From: Orlajensenia sp001423545 | GTDB lineage: Bacteria > Actinomycetota > Actinomycetes > Actinomycetales > Microbacteriaceae | Reading direction: 5' to 3' | NCBI GenBank assembly: GCA_001423545.1 | Contig: LMOK01000001.1 | Coordinates: 930,001 to 994,000, forward strand | DNA: 64,000 nt | In this document: positions 24,665-32,973 of the stretch, one piece after another | Position numbering within the stretch: position 1 is the stretch's first letter | How the letters are laid out: each line of letters opens with the position of its first letter | The notes under the pieces: generated by a model | The model's input: the letters and a program-made list of their open reading frames with translations, nothing else | Databases searched by the model: none | What the model was told of the DNA's origin: nothing | Made by a program: the position numbers and the translations under genes

Positions 24665-25713
24665 ATGCCCGCCAGACGGGCTCGGCGCACGATGGCGATG
24701 AGCATGGGCGCGCCGATGAAGGCGACGACGATGCCTGCTTCGAGCTCGGCGGGTGCGACGAGCACGCGGCCGATGACGTCGGCCACGAGCAGCAGGATGG
24801 GGCCGAGAGTGAGGCAGTACGCGAGGATCCAGCGGTAGTCGGGTCCGGTGATGCGCCTGGCCACGTGGGGGACGACGAGGCCGACGAGCGCGATGGGGCC
24901 GGCGAGCGCCGTGGCCGTTCCGGCGAGCACGACGACGGCCAGGGCCGCGAGCACGTGGGTGACGGCCGGTCGTTCGCCGAGGCCCCGGGCCACATCGTCG
25001 CCGAGGGCCAGCAGGTTGAGCCGACGCCCCAGCAGCAGCGCGAGCACGAGACCCACGGCGAGGAACGGCCAGAGCGCCCCCGCGGTGGCCAGCTCCCGTC
25101 CGGCGAGCGAACCGACCGACCAGAACCTGTACTGGTTCAGGGTGTCGAGATCAGAGATGAGCAGCAGCGCGATGAGCGGCGTCGCCGTCGCCATCACGGC
25201 GGCACCCGTGAGCGCGAGCTTCACCGGGGTCGCGCCGTCGCGTCCGCTCGACCCGATGACGAACACGACGACCGCGGCGACGGCGGCCCCGACGAAGGCG
25301 AACCAGATGTAGCCGTCGGGGGTGGAGATGCCCAGGGCCGAGATGGCCACCACCACGGCGAGGGAGGCGCCGGCATTGATGCCGAGCAGTCCTGGGTCCG
25401 CGATCGGATTGCGGGTCACGCCCTGGATCACCGCGCCGACCAGGGCGAGCGCTGTTCCCGCCATGATGCCGATGACCGTGCGCGGAACCCGGAGCTCGCG
25501 GATCACGAGGTGATCGACGTTGCCGGCGACGGGAGCGACCAGGGCATTCCAGACATCCGTCAGCGAGACCGCCCTCGTACCGATGGTGAGACTGGTGACC
25601 ACGACACCGATGAGGACGACGACGGATGCCGAGAAGACGATCCAGCGCAGGGCTCGTCGTCGGCGCGCGCCGGTGAGGGCGGGAGCAGCCCCCGCGGCGA
25701 CGGTGGTGGTCAC
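24661..25713 (-). CDS. Iron-siderophore ABC transporter permease (FepD-like)
   Basis: FecCD-family permease of 350 residues. About ten transmembrane helices; LRVPRTVIGIMAGTALALVGAVIQGVTRNPIADPGLLGINAGAS is the diagnostic segment. GTG 25713 starts one base after the stop of the siderophore-interacting protein gene, so translation is probably coupled. Pair partner of the next permease. Confidence 0.92.
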   Translation of the reverse strand: MTTTVAAGAAPALTGARRRRALRWIVFSASVVVLIGVVVTSLTIGTRAVSLTDVWNALVAPVAGNVDHLVIRELRVPRTVIGIMAGTALALVGAVIQGVTRNPIADPGLLGINAGASLAVVVAISALGISTPDGYIWFAFVGAAVAAVVVFVIGSSGRDGATPVKLALTGAAVMATATPLIALLLISDLDTLNQYRFWSVGSLAGRELATAGALWPFLAVGLVLALLLGRRLNLLALGDDVARGLGERPAVTHVLAALAVVVLAGTATALAGPIALVGLVVPHVARRITGPDYRWILAYCLTLGPILLLVADVIGRVLVAPAELEAGIVVAFIGAPMLIAIVRRARLAGM

Positions 25714-25714
25714 G

Positions 25715-26650
25715 TCAGTCGAGTTCGGCGCGACCGAGACGCCAGTAGCCCATGAAGGCGACGGAGCGACGGTCGAGCCCGGCCTCGCTCACGAGGAAGC
25801 GACGCAGGGTCTTGATGACGGATGCCTCGCCGGCGATCCAAGCGTAGAACTCGCCGTCGAGGCTGTGGCCCTCCGGCACGTCCCACAGCATCTCGCGATC
25901 GATGTCGATGTCGTCGAGCGGCGTCGGGGCGTCATCGGGGTGCCCCTGGACCGTGCGCACGGTCCAGTCGCGAACAGCGGGAATGAGGGCGCCGCCCTGC
26001 GGGATGCCGCCGCCGCGGGGGTGCCAGCGCACACTGACTCCGGCTGGAGCGACGACGGCCAGCGCGTCGGCCGGGGTCGGGATCTCGATGATCGCGCAGC
26101 CCTGAGCATCGGCCGGGAGGCTCTCGAGGATGGAGCAGATGGCCGGAGCCGCCGTCTCGTCGCCCGCGAGCAGCACTCTGCGCACGTCGCCGGGACGCCA
26201 GTCGATGCCGAGGGTCCGGCCGGGGCTGAGCTCGTCGGGGCCGACGATGAGCGATTCGTCGCCCACCTGCACCGATGCGGCCCAGGCCGATGCCGGACCG
26301 GTCTCGCCGTGCATCGCGAAGTCGACGTCGACCTCGCGCGATTCGGGTCGCACTGCACGCACCGTGTAGGTGCGGAACGGGTTGCGGTGCTCCTCGGGCA
26401 GCTCGCGCCAGGCGCCGTACCAGTCGGTCGCACGCGGGAAGTGCGCGAAGCCGGACTCGGCGAGCGGCAGCACGATCTTCACCCGCTGGTCGAGGCCTGC
26501 AGTGCCGAAGTCGACCAGGTCGTCGCCCGAGAAGGTCAGGCGCACGAAGTGCGGACTCAGTCGACGGACGCCGCTCACGGTGACTGCGAAGGCTCGATAC
26601 GCGGGTCGCGGTTCGACGACCGCCTCGGCCTGGCTCTGTGAGGTAAGCAT
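25715..26650 (-). CDS. Siderophore-interacting protein (ViuB/SIP-type ferric reductase)
   Basis: Cytoplasmic flavin reductase that releases iron from imported ferric siderophore. 311 residues. FAD-binding FRTYTVRAVRP (RxYT motif), NAD(P)H-binding LLAGDETAAPAI, and the SIP C-terminal domain with WIAGEASVIKTLRRFL and FMGYWRLGRAE. It heads the uptake operon. ATG 26650 lies inside a DtxR-type box with no ribosome site before it; TAAGACT about 7 nt upstream would fit a leaderless transcript. Confidence 0.93.
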   Translation of the reverse strand: MLTSQSQAEAVVEPRPAYRAFAVTVSGVRRLSPHFVRLTFSGDDLVDFGTAGLDQRVKIVLPLAESGFAHFPRATDWYGAWRELPEEHRNPFRTYTVRAVRPESREVDVDFAMHGETGPASAWAASVQVGDESLIVGPDELSPGRTLGIDWRPGDVRRVLLAGDETAAPAICSILESLPADAQGCAIIEIPTPADALAVVAPAGVSVRWHPRGGGIPQGGALIPAVRDWTVRTVQGHPDDAPTPLDDIDIDREMLWDVPEGHSLDGEFYAWIAGEASVIKTLRRFLVSEAGLDRRSVAFMGYWRLGRAELD

Positions 26651-26657
26651 TACCTAA
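26639..26657 (-). promoter_or_regulatory. DtxR/IdeR-type iron box overlapping the start of the SIP gene
   Basis: TGAGGTAAGCATTACCTAA (plus strand) is an imperfect palindrome; its minus-strand form TTAGGTAATGCTTACCTCA matches about 15 of 19 bases of the DtxR consensus. The SIP start codon (26648-26650) lies within it. It would control the whole transport operon. Confidence 0.8.
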
Positions 26658-26678
26658 GTCTTACACACACCCGCCACC

Positions 26679-26745
26679 GCTCGCTGAGGGCCGAGCGAAG
26701 CGACCGCCCGAAGCGCGCGTCGACCGCAGACTGCGTCCGGGCCTC
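26679..26745. repeat. Dispersed intergenic repeat, copy 2
   Basis: Matches copy 1 at 21507 over its first 37 bases (three differences) and again at CCGGGCCTC. The middle differs in sequence and length. It lies between the start of the SIP gene and the end of the amidase gene. Confidence 0.65.
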
Positions 26746-26759
26746 TGCGGGCGGGAATC

Positions 26760-28187
26760 TCACCAGACCGGCGGATGCCGATCCTGCCAGCGCAGCCGCC
26801 GCTCGAGCTGGGTGCCGATCGCCAGAAGGGTCGCCTCTCCCCCGGGGCGGCCGATGATCTGCACCCCCATCGGCAGGCCGGCCTCCGTCTGGAGGACGGG
26901 AAGCACGATCGCCGGCAGGCCGGACACGTTGATCATCGACGTGAACGGGGTGTACAGCACCTGCTGCACGAAGTTGCGATCGCCATCGGACTCGTCGTAC
27001 CAGCCGACGGGCCTCGGCGTCATGGCGAGCGCCGGAGTCAGCACGGCATCGAACGACGACAACTGCCGGATGAGCGAGCGCTCGAACCTCGTGAGCACCG
27101 CGAGCGCCTCGGCCAGCTCGCGAGCCTGCAGTGAGCGCCCCCGGCCGACCAGCCAGCGTGTCAGGGGCTCGAGCAGGGCGAGCTGCTCCGGAGTCTCCGC
27201 CGGGATCGAGGCTGCACCCGCCTGCCAGAGCGTGCGGAAGGCCGGCGCATAGCTCTCGTCGGGCTCGAGCGCCGTCTCCTCGATGCCGTGCCCCATCTCG
27301 GCGAGGGTGGCGACCGCGAGGTCGAGGGCGGCGAGAGCCTCGGGTTCGATGAGCACGTCGTGGGCGGTGTCCCACGCCGAGGTGGTCATGACGCCGAGCT
27401 GGAACCGGCCCTCGCCCCTCGTCGCAGCGGCGAGGAACGGTCCGTCGGGTTCCGGGGCGCGGAGGGCGAACGGATGCGCCGTGCTCGAACCGTCGGGTGT
27501 CACGAGGGCGTCGAACAGGAGGGCGGCATCCGTCACGGTCCTGGCGATGGGACCGGCGACGACCAGCCCGCCGAGTGAATCGATGCCGCTCTGCGAGGGC
27601 ACCCGGCCTCGCGAGGGCTTGAGCCCGACCAGGCCGCAGGCCGCCGCCGGGATGCGGATGGAGCCGCCGCCGTCGGAACCCGGGGCGAAGGGCAGCAGGC
27701 CCGCCGCGACTGCTGCGGCGGCCCCGCCGCTGGAGCCACCCGCGCCGAGGGCGGTGTTCCAGGGATTGCGGGTGACGCCCGCCGCCAGGCTCTCGGTATA
27801 GGCGGGAAGCCCGAACTCGGGGCTGGCGGTCTTGCCCAGGCTCACGCCGCCGGCTGCGTCCATGGCCTGCACGACGGCGTCCGACTGCTCGGGCACGTGG
27901 TTCGCGAACAGCCTGGAGCCGAACCCCGTCGGCACCCCGGCCCGCTGCCAGAGATCCTTGTCGCCGATCGGCAGGCCCCAGATGGGAGCGGTGCGACGAT
28001 CGGATGCCTCGAGGGCACGAGCACGCTCGAGGGCCGCATCCGGAGTGACCGTGACGAAGGCGCCGACCTCCCGGTCGATGCGCGCTATGCGTTCGAGGTA
28101 GTGCGCGGCCAGCTCGGTCGGCGATGTCTCCCCCGACTGCAGCAGCGTCCATTGATCGATTGCCGTGTACTCATGCAGTTCCCCCAC
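26760..28187 (-). CDS. Amidase (amidase-signature family)
   Basis: Hydrolyses a carboxylic amide; the substrate is unknown. 475 residues with the Ser-cisSer-Lys triad: Lys in PIGDKDLW, the first serine in GAGGSSGGAAAAV, and the nucleophile in GSDGGGSIRIPAA. Length fits stand-alone amidases; with no gatB or gatC nearby it is not favoured as GatA. GTG 28187 is chosen because TAGGCT ends 7 nt before it, consistent with a leaderless message, and the protein then starts like its relatives (LHEYTAIDQW). It is divergent from the SDR gene. Confidence 0.9.
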   Translation of the reverse strand: MGELHEYTAIDQWTLLQSGETSPTELAAHYLERIARIDREVGAFVTVTPDAALERARALEASDRRTAPIWGLPIGDKDLWQRAGVPTGFGSRLFANHVPEQSDAVVQAMDAAGGVSLGKTASPEFGLPAYTESLAAGVTRNPWNTALGAGGSSGGAAAAVAAGLLPFAPGSDGGGSIRIPAAACGLVGLKPSRGRVPSQSGIDSLGGLVVAGPIARTVTDAALLFDALVTPDGSSTAHPFALRAPEPDGPFLAAATRGEGRFQLGVMTTSAWDTAHDVLIEPEALAALDLAVATLAEMGHGIEETALEPDESYAPAFRTLWQAGAASIPAETPEQLALLEPLTRWLVGRGRSLQARELAEALAVLTRFERSLIRQLSSFDAVLTPALAMTPRPVGWYDESDGDRNFVQQVLYTPFTSMINVSGLPAIVLPVLQTEAGLPMGVQIIGRPGGEATLLAIGTQLERRLRWQDRHPPVW

Positions 28188-28194
28188 ACCGCCG

Positions 28195-28200
28195 AGCCTA
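28195..28200 (-). promoter_or_regulatory. Putative leaderless -10 box for amidase
   Basis: TAGGCT on the minus strand ends 7 nt before GTG 28187. Confidence 0.45.
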
Positions 28201-28290
28201 CTGGGGCGTCGTGGCGGACTCTCCCGACTCGGGGCACCCTGCGCTCGACCCGGGCACCCGTGCACGGCTCGGCGCCCCCGCCGGTCACCG

Positions 28291-28296
28291 TAGGCT
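28291..28296 (+). promoter_or_regulatory. Putative leaderless -10 box for SDR
   Basis: TAGGCT ends 6 nt before ATG 28303 and no ribosome site is present. Confidence 0.5.
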
Positions 28297-28302
28297 CGAC
28301 AC

Positions 28303-29127
28303 ATGGCACGCCAGCACTTCGACCCCATGGGAACCACAGCCGTCATCACCGGTGCGAGCAGCGGGTTGGGGGTGGAGTTCGCGCACGAGTTCGCCCGACG
28401 CGGCGCGGACCTCGTGCTCGTCGCGCGCAGGCAGGAGCGGCTCGAGGCCCTCGCCGTCGACCTCGCCGAGCGCTACGGCACGGAGTCCACCGTCATCCCT
28501 CTCGACCTGACTGCCCCGGGTGCCGTCGACGAGCTGGTGCGCGACATCGAGTCCCGCGGCATCCGCGTCGGCAGTCTCGTCAACAACGCCGGGTTCGCCA
28601 GCTACGGACGTTTCGGCGACATCGACCGCAAGCGACTGGACGAGGAGGTGCAGTTGAACGTGTCGGCGCTGACCCAACTCTCCCGCGCGTTCTGGGGTCC
28701 GCTGACCGCCCACAGCCGCACGTCGCCCGGCAACGGAGCGCTCGTCAACATCGCGAGCGTCGTGGCATTCCAGCCGGTTCCCTTCATGGGCGTCTACGCG
28801 GCATCGAAGGCCTACGTGCTGAGCCTCACCGAGGCTCTCTGGTACGAGGCGAAGGGCACCGGACTCAAGGTGACGGCGCTCTGCCCCGGCCCGACGGCCA
28901 CGGAGTTCACCGAGGTGGCAGGCAACGGCGACCTGTTCTTCCGCAACCCGCAGACGGCAGAGCAGGTCATCCAGACCGCCTTCAAGGCGCTCGATGCCCG
29001 CTCCACGCCGCCGTCGATCGTGAGCGGCGTCAGCAACGCCGCCGGCGCCTCGCTCGTCGGACTGGTGCCGAAGCGATCCCTGCTGACCGCGCTGGGCCGA
29101 GCGACGACGCCGAAGCAGCGGCCGTAG
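28303..29127 (+). CDS. Short-chain dehydrogenase/reductase
   Basis: NAD(P)-dependent oxidoreductase of 274 residues. Cofactor motif TGASSGLG, NNAG, catalytic Ser in NIASVV, and the YxxxK pair in YAASK. The basic ARRQERL after the second strand suggests NADP preference. The 'classical' SDR length and C-terminus (VPKRSLLTALGR) resemble proteins annotated only as SDR. Substrate unknown. It ends 31 bp before the stop of the convergent VOC gene; the space is filled by a 7-bp tandem repeat. Confidence 0.88.
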   Translation: MARQHFDPMGTTAVITGASSGLGVEFAHEFARRGADLVLVARRQERLEALAVDLAERYGTESTVIPLDLTAPGAVDELVRDIESRGIRVGSLVNNAGFASYGRFGDIDRKRLDEEVQLNVSALTQLSRAFWGPLTAHSRTSPGNGALVNIASVVAFQPVPFMGVYAASKAYVLSLTEALWYEAKGTGLKVTALCPGPTATEFTEVAGNGDLFFRNPQTAEQVIQTAFKALDARSTPPSIVSGVSNAAGASLVGLVPKRSLLTALGRATTPKQRP

Positions 29128-29130
29128 GGG

Positions 29131-29165
29131 TCAGGGCTCAGGGATCAGGGCTCAGGGCTCAGGGC
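29131..29165. repeat. Tandem 7-bp repeat (five TCAGGGC units)
   Basis: Five consecutive units TCAGGGC (the second ends in A). They fill the gap between two convergent genes, and the stop codon of the minus-strand VOC gene (29159-29161) is part of the fifth unit. On the minus strand each unit begins a new TGA. Confidence 0.9.
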
Positions 29166-29620
29166 TCCTCGAAGACCGTGATGTGCAGGCTCGCGGGGGC
29201 GTCGAAGCGCGCGTTGAGGGAGCGCCACGGCGTTCTGACGGGCGGGGCGATGACGGATGCGCCGGCCTCGGCGAGCTCCTCGGCGACGGTGGCGGCATCC
29301 GCCACCTCGAACGCCAGCCTGATGTGCGGAGCCACCTGACGTCCGACCTCGACGTCGTCGATCATGCGCTTCTGAGCGGGGTTCGCGATCTCGAGGGTGG
29401 CGCGGCCCGCGTCGAGGATGACGACCCGCGCTCCCCCGTCCGCCTCGTAGGCCTCCTGCTCGGGCATGCCGAGAGCGTCGCGGTAGAACGCCAGCGCCTG
29501 CTCGAAGTCCTCGGCCTCGACCACGACGCGCAACTGCAGCACGCGGCCGGCGGCTGACGGAGCGTGATCCGGCGCAGCACCCGTCGCTGCATCCGTCCCG
29601 TCCCCCACGGCATCAGGCAT
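29159..29620 (-). CDS. VOC-family (glyoxalase/bleomycin-resistance fold) protein
   Basis: Two beta-alpha-beta-beta-beta modules in 153 residues (RVVVEAEDFEQALAFYRDALGM and IRLAFEVADAATVAEELAEAGA). The possible metal-site residues are only partly evident, so enzyme or binding function cannot be assigned. ATG 29620 is chosen because GGGGAG lies 5 nt upstream; a GTG 6 nt earlier would overlap that site. The final codons lie in the tandem repeat. Confidence 0.82.
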   Translation of the reverse strand: MPDAVGDGTDAATGAAPDHAPSAAGRVLQLRVVVEAEDFEQALAFYRDALGMPEQEAYEADGGARVVILDAGRATLEIANPAQKRMIDDVEVGRQVAPHIRLAFEVADAATVAEELAEAGASVIAPPVRTPWRSLNARFDAPASLHITVFEEP

Positions 29621-29647
29621 GGCCACTCCCCTCGGATTCTCGGCTCG

Positions 29648-30226
29648 CTACTTGAGGCTCTTCTGCATCATGACGGTTCCGAGCCAGCGGTCGAACTTGT
29701 AGCCGACGCGGCCCATACGGCCGATCTCCTTGAAGCCGAACTTCTCGTGCAGGTGGAGCGAGGCACCGGCGCCCTGGTCGGCGATGACCGCGATGATCTC
29801 CTTGAGGCCGGCCGCCTTCGACTTCTCGATGAGCTCCGCCAGCAGCGCCTGCCCGAGCCCTTTGCCCGCGGCCGCCGGACCCAGGTAGATCGAGTTCTCG
29901 ACGGTGAACCTGTAGGCGCGCTTCTGCTTCCACGGAGCAACGAGGGCGTAGCCGAGGATGATGCCGCGCGGCGACTCGGCGACGATGAACGGCATGCCGA
30001 GCTTGGCGAGGTAGGCGTACTTGGTCTTCCACGCCCGCAGTGTCATCGCCTCGGTGTCGAAGGTCACCGTGCTGTTGCGCACGTAGTAGTTGTAGATCTC
30101 ACGGATGTGCGGCAGGTCGGCCGGCTTCGCGTCGCGCATCGAGTACTCGAACGGCGGCTCGTCGGACGCCGGTCTGCGCAGGTGCGGCGGGAGGGTGCGC
30201 CGGGGCTGGTATTCCTCTTCGAGCAT
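29648..30226 (-). CDS. GNAT N-acetyltransferase (phosphinothricin acetyltransferase-like)
   Basis: Acetyl-CoA-dependent acetyltransferase of 192 residues. After a 28-residue basic extension the domain starts with MRDAKPADLPHIREIYNYYVRNSTVTF, the typical PAT/Bar start, followed by AYRFTVENSIYLGPAAAGKGLGQALL, whose AGKGLG is the acetyl-CoA pyrophosphate loop. Relatives acetylate phosphinothricin or methionine sulfoximine; here the substrate is unproved. ATG 30226 has TAGCCT 6 nt upstream. Confidence 0.85.
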   Translation of the reverse strand: MLEEEYQPRRTLPPHLRRPASDEPPFEYSMRDAKPADLPHIREIYNYYVRNSTVTFDTEAMTLRAWKTKYAYLAKLGMPFIVAESPRGIILGYALVAPWKQKRAYRFTVENSIYLGPAAAGKGLGQALLAELIEKSKAAGLKEIIAVIADQGAGASLHLHEKFGFKEIGRMGRVGYKFDRWLGTVMMQKSLK

Positions 30227-30232
30227 GGTGAC

Positions 30233-30238
30233 AGGCTA
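30233..30238 (-). promoter_or_regulatory. Putative leaderless -10 box for GNAT
   Basis: TAGCCT on the minus strand ends 6 nt before ATG 30226, in the gap after ung. Confidence 0.4.
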
Positions 30239-30249
30239 CCGCCGGAGGG

Positions 30250-30984
30250 TCAGAACAGCGCCGTGTCGCCGCCGTCTGCCGCGGCACCGGGCAGGCTCCA
30301 GTCCACGGGTTCAGCACCCTGCTCGACGAGGAGCGCGTTCGCCCGACTGAACGGCTTCGACCCGAAGAATCCGCGTCGGGCCGAGAGCGGGCTCGGATGC
30401 GCCGACTCGACGACGGGCGTCTCCGCGAGCAGAGACGTGAGGCTCGCGGCATCCCTTCCCCACAGGATGGCGACGAGCGGGCTGCGCCGGGCGACGAGCG
30501 CGCTGATGGCGCAGTCCGTCACGCGCTCCCAGCCGCGGCCGCGGTGCGAGCCCGCTTCGCCCGGGCGCACCGTGAGCACCCTGTTGAGCAGCAGCACACC
30601 CTGGTCGCTCCACGCCGAGAGGTCTCCGTGGGGCGGCGTCGCGATGCCGAGGTCGTCGCGCAGCTCGGTGTAGATGTTGCCGAGGCTGCGTGGCAGCGGG
30701 CGGACGTGCGGATCGACCGCGAAGGACAGGCCGATCGGATGCCCCGGGGTCGGGTACGGGTCCTGACCGACGATGAGCACCCTCACCTCGGCCAGGGGCG
30801 CGCGGAATGCTCGGAGCACGTTCTCGCCCGCCGGGAGGTAGCCGCGGCCCTCCGCCGTCTCGTCGCGAAGGAAGTCCCCGAGCCCGGCGAGGTCGTCTGC
30901 AACGGGAGCGAGGGCTGCAGCCCAGCCGGCGTCGATGAGGCCGGCCTCGGCCAGTTCGGGGAGCGACAGGGCGGCGTCGGTCAT
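30250..30984 (-). CDS. ung: Uracil-DNA glycosylase
   Basis: Removes uracil from DNA in base-excision repair. 244 residues. The catalytic water-activating Asp is in VGQDPYPTPG, and the DNA-intercalation loop with catalytic His is HPSPLSARRGFFGSKPFS. The residue after DPY is Pro where E. coli Ung has His; I recall this GQDPYPTPG form from actinobacterial enzymes. VLLLNRVLTVRPG carries the uracil-contacting Asn. No ribosome site or -10 box stands out near the ATG. Confidence 0.94.
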   Translation of the reverse strand: MTDAALSLPELAEAGLIDAGWAAALAPVADDLAGLGDFLRDETAEGRGYLPAGENVLRAFRAPLAEVRVLIVGQDPYPTPGHPIGLSFAVDPHVRPLPRSLGNIYTELRDDLGIATPPHGDLSAWSDQGVLLLNRVLTVRPGEAGSHRGRGWERVTDCAISALVARRSPLVAILWGRDAASLTSLLAETPVVESAHPSPLSARRGFFGSKPFSRANALLVEQGAEPVDWSLPGAAADGGDTALF

Positions 30985-31036
30985 GCGCTGGGAGTGGACA
31001 CGGTGAGGATGCTCACTCGGCGTGCTCGGATCAGGC

Positions 31037-31762
31037 TCACGCGCCGAGCGTGCTCACCAGCACGCCGGTCTCGGCCGGGATCGCCCGCCAGACACTGCCG
31101 GCGCCCGAGACGACCAGACCGCCCTCGCCCATGCCGACGACGAGCACGGTGTCCTCGTCGATGGCGAGACCGCTGTCGACCAGTCCGGCCTCGGCGGCCG
31201 CGATGAGCCTGGAGACGGTGCCCCACTGGGCGGCGTGCACGTCGATGGAGACGTCGAGGAGGCCGATGCCCTGCTCCACGGTGACCTCGTCGAGGTCTTC
31301 GGATGCGTCTTCCGGGCAGACTGCGACGTCGCCGATGCGCCAGCCCCCGACGATCGCACGCTCAGCGGCGATGGCGGATCCGGCGGAGAAGCCGAGGTAG
31401 GGAACGCCGGCCGCGACCTGACGGCGGATCTCGCCGGCGAGCGGCGCGACGGCGGCGTTGTAGGCGGGCGTCAGTCCCCCGCCGATGACGATGCCGTCGA
31501 CGTCGGTGAGTGCCGTGGCCGGAAGCTCAGCACCCTCGGCGATGGCTGTGACGTGCGCGTCGAAGGTGCCGCCGGCCGACAGCACGGAGACGAGCTTCTG
31601 GGCGTGCTCCTCCGCGTCGCCGGTGCGCACGGCGATGATCGCGATGCGCGGGTGCTCTCGCCCGCTGCCCAGACCCCGCTCGAGCGCCTCGATGATGAAC
31701 GCGCCGTAGACCTCGGGTGCCGAATCTGGCGACCAACCGCCGCCCACCAGGTGAACACTCAT
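31037..31762 (-). CDS. Peptidase S51 / class I glutamine-amidotransferase-like protein
   Basis: 241-residue protein of the S51 (dipeptidase E, cyanophycinase) fold. The nucleophile elbow is LGFSAGSAIAAE, where Ser replaces the Cys of true amidotransferases. GIVIGGGLTPAYN forms the other side of the pocket. Likely a small serine peptidase acting on Asp-containing peptides, but no substrate is shown. ATG 31762 follows TAGGCT by 6 nt. Confidence 0.83.
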   Translation of the reverse strand: MSVHLVGGGWSPDSAPEVYGAFIIEALERGLGSGREHPRIAIIAVRTGDAEEHAQKLVSVLSAGGTFDAHVTAIAEGAELPATALTDVDGIVIGGGLTPAYNAAVAPLAGEIRRQVAAGVPYLGFSAGSAIAAERAIVGGWRIGDVAVCPEDASEDLDEVTVEQGIGLLDVSIDVHAAQWGTVSRLIAAAEAGLVDSGLAIDEDTVLVVGMGEGGLVVSGAGSVWRAIPAETGVLVSTLGA

Positions 31763-31997
31763 GCGTCGAGCCTAACGGCGCGGGACCAACCGTCGCCGCT
31801 CTCGTCGACTCCGATGTTCGAGTGGGTGTTGCAGACCCAGAACGACGTTCTCGCGGGTTCACGGCCCGCCGCACCCACCGGAACTGCGGACTCGATGTCG
31901 GGGACCCGCCGCTCGATCAGCGGCGAGAGGATGCGCGTCGGGCGCCGACTCCGTCGGGCACTCAGCGAGCTGGTGCGGCTGCGAGCGGCGAGCGCGC
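31763..31997. other. Intergenic stretch without a convincing gene
   Basis: Apart from the TAGGCT box for the S51 gene at its left edge, no gene is supported. Open frames on both strands exist but lack start signals and family resemblance. The content is ordinary high-G+C sequence. Confidence 0.5.
31769..31774 (-). promoter_or_regulatory. Putative leaderless -10 box for S51 gene
   Basis: TAGGCT on the minus strand ends 6 nt before ATG 31762; no ribosome site. Confidence 0.5.
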
Positions 31998-32501
31998 TCA
32001 GACGGTCACCGGAGGCTCGGCCGACCAGGGGAACGTGATCCAGTGGTCGGTCGCCTTGTAGGAGAAGTCGGGCACGAGCACCGTGCGGGGCTTCGTGTAC
32101 AGCGCAGCGGTGCGCAGGTCGCATCCGGTCTCCTCGAGGATGCCGACGACCTTCGCGAGGGTGTGTCCGGAGTCCGACACGTCGTCGACGAGCAGCACGC
32201 GCTTGCCCGCGAGCGACGGCGCATCGAGCATCGGTCCGGACAGGACCGGCTCGGGAAGGCGCTCATCGACCCCGGTGTAGAACTCGACGTTGATCGATCC
32301 GCAGTTCTTCGTGCCCAGCGCGTAGGAGATGGAGCCGGCCAGCAGCAGCCCGCCGCGGGCGATGGCGATCACGACCTCGGGCTGGAAGCCGCTCCGCAGG
32401 ATCTCCTCGGCGAGTCCGCGTGATGCCAGGTGGAACGCATCCCACGTGAGCACTTCGCGCTCGATCTGGTCGGTTCCGGCATCGCCCGCATCGAAGGTCA
32501 T
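31998..32501 (-). CDS. Phosphoribosyltransferase
   Basis: Type I PRTase of 167 residues. The PRPP loop is VLLVDDVSDSGHTL (the two Asp coordinate PRPP), with IAIARGGLLLAG as the pyrophosphate loop upstream. Length and layout resemble the xanthine/hypoxanthine-guanine transferases of purine salvage, but the short hood cannot fix the base. DHWITFPWS near the end resembles the 'W..PW' tail of archaeal and actinobacterial HGPRT-like proteins. ATG 32501 has TAGTCT 7 nt upstream. Confidence 0.86.
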   Translation of the reverse strand: MTFDAGDAGTDQIEREVLTWDAFHLASRGLAEEILRSGFQPEVVIAIARGGLLLAGSISYALGTKNCGSINVEFYTGVDERLPEPVLSGPMLDAPSLAGKRVLLVDDVSDSGHTLAKVVGILEETGCDLRTAALYTKPRTVLVPDFSYKATDHWITFPWSAEPPVTV

Positions 32502-32508
32502 GCACTCG

Positions 32509-32514
32509 AGACTA
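32509..32514 (-). promoter_or_regulatory. Putative leaderless -10 box for phosphoribosyltransferase
   Basis: TAGTCT on the minus strand ends 7 nt before ATG 32501; it overlaps the last codons of the DUF1294 gene. Confidence 0.4.
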
Positions 32515-32967
32515 GCGACCGAAGACGAGCGGAGTGGTCACGACGACGAAGGCGATGACGTTCACGATCACCGTCGCCCAGAACCGCAGCCTGAAGCTCG
32601 CCTTCTGCGTCTTGTGCCTGAACACGGTCTGCCCGACGACGGCACCGGGCCAGCCTCCGAGCACGGCGACGAGGTGCAGGGTCGCCTCGGGGATGCGGCG
32701 CCTCCCGGCGACGGCCGCCCCCTTGTCGACGCCGTAGAGCACGAACGACAGCACGCTCCCGGCGACGTACAGGGCATCGACGTACAGCGGCACCGACCAC
32801 AGCACGAGCACCACGACGTAGAGCACCGCGAAGGCGACGAGCCAGACCCAGCCGGCCGCCTCGGGACGCCGCGACCGGGACGACCGCGACCGGGGCGGCC
32901 GCGATGAAGACGGTCTTCCGGCTCCCGGATGCCGCTCGCCGACGCCGCGCGGAGTCGAGGCGCCCAC
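32512..32967 (-). CDS. DUF1294 membrane protein
   Basis: 151-residue inner-membrane protein of unknown role. The N-terminal 40 residues are Ser/Arg/Pro-rich. Three or four hydrophobic helices follow, with the DUF1294 signature YGVDKGAAVAGRRRIPEATL, LGGWPGAVVGQ and FRHKTQKASF. In some bacteria this domain is fused to a cold-shock domain; here it stands alone. GTG 32967 is the only usable start before the first helix, 6 bp after the SDR stop. Confidence 0.85.
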   Translation of the reverse strand: MGASTPRGVGERHPGAGRPSSSRPPRSRSSRSRRPEAAGWVWLVAFAVLYVVVLVLWSVPLYVDALYVAGSVLSFVLYGVDKGAAVAGRRRIPEATLHLVAVLGGWPGAVVGQTVFRHKTQKASFRLRFWATVIVNVIAFVVVTTPLVFGR

Positions 32968-32973
32968 GCCCCC

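Noticed and set aside
29648..30226. Naming the GNAT gene bar or pat
   Set aside because: The fold and length agree, but many relatives use other substrates and nothing nearby suggests phosphinothricin.
31763..31997. A gene in the gap before the S51 gene
   Set aside because: Open frames on both strands lack ribosome sites, -10 spacing and any recognisable domain.
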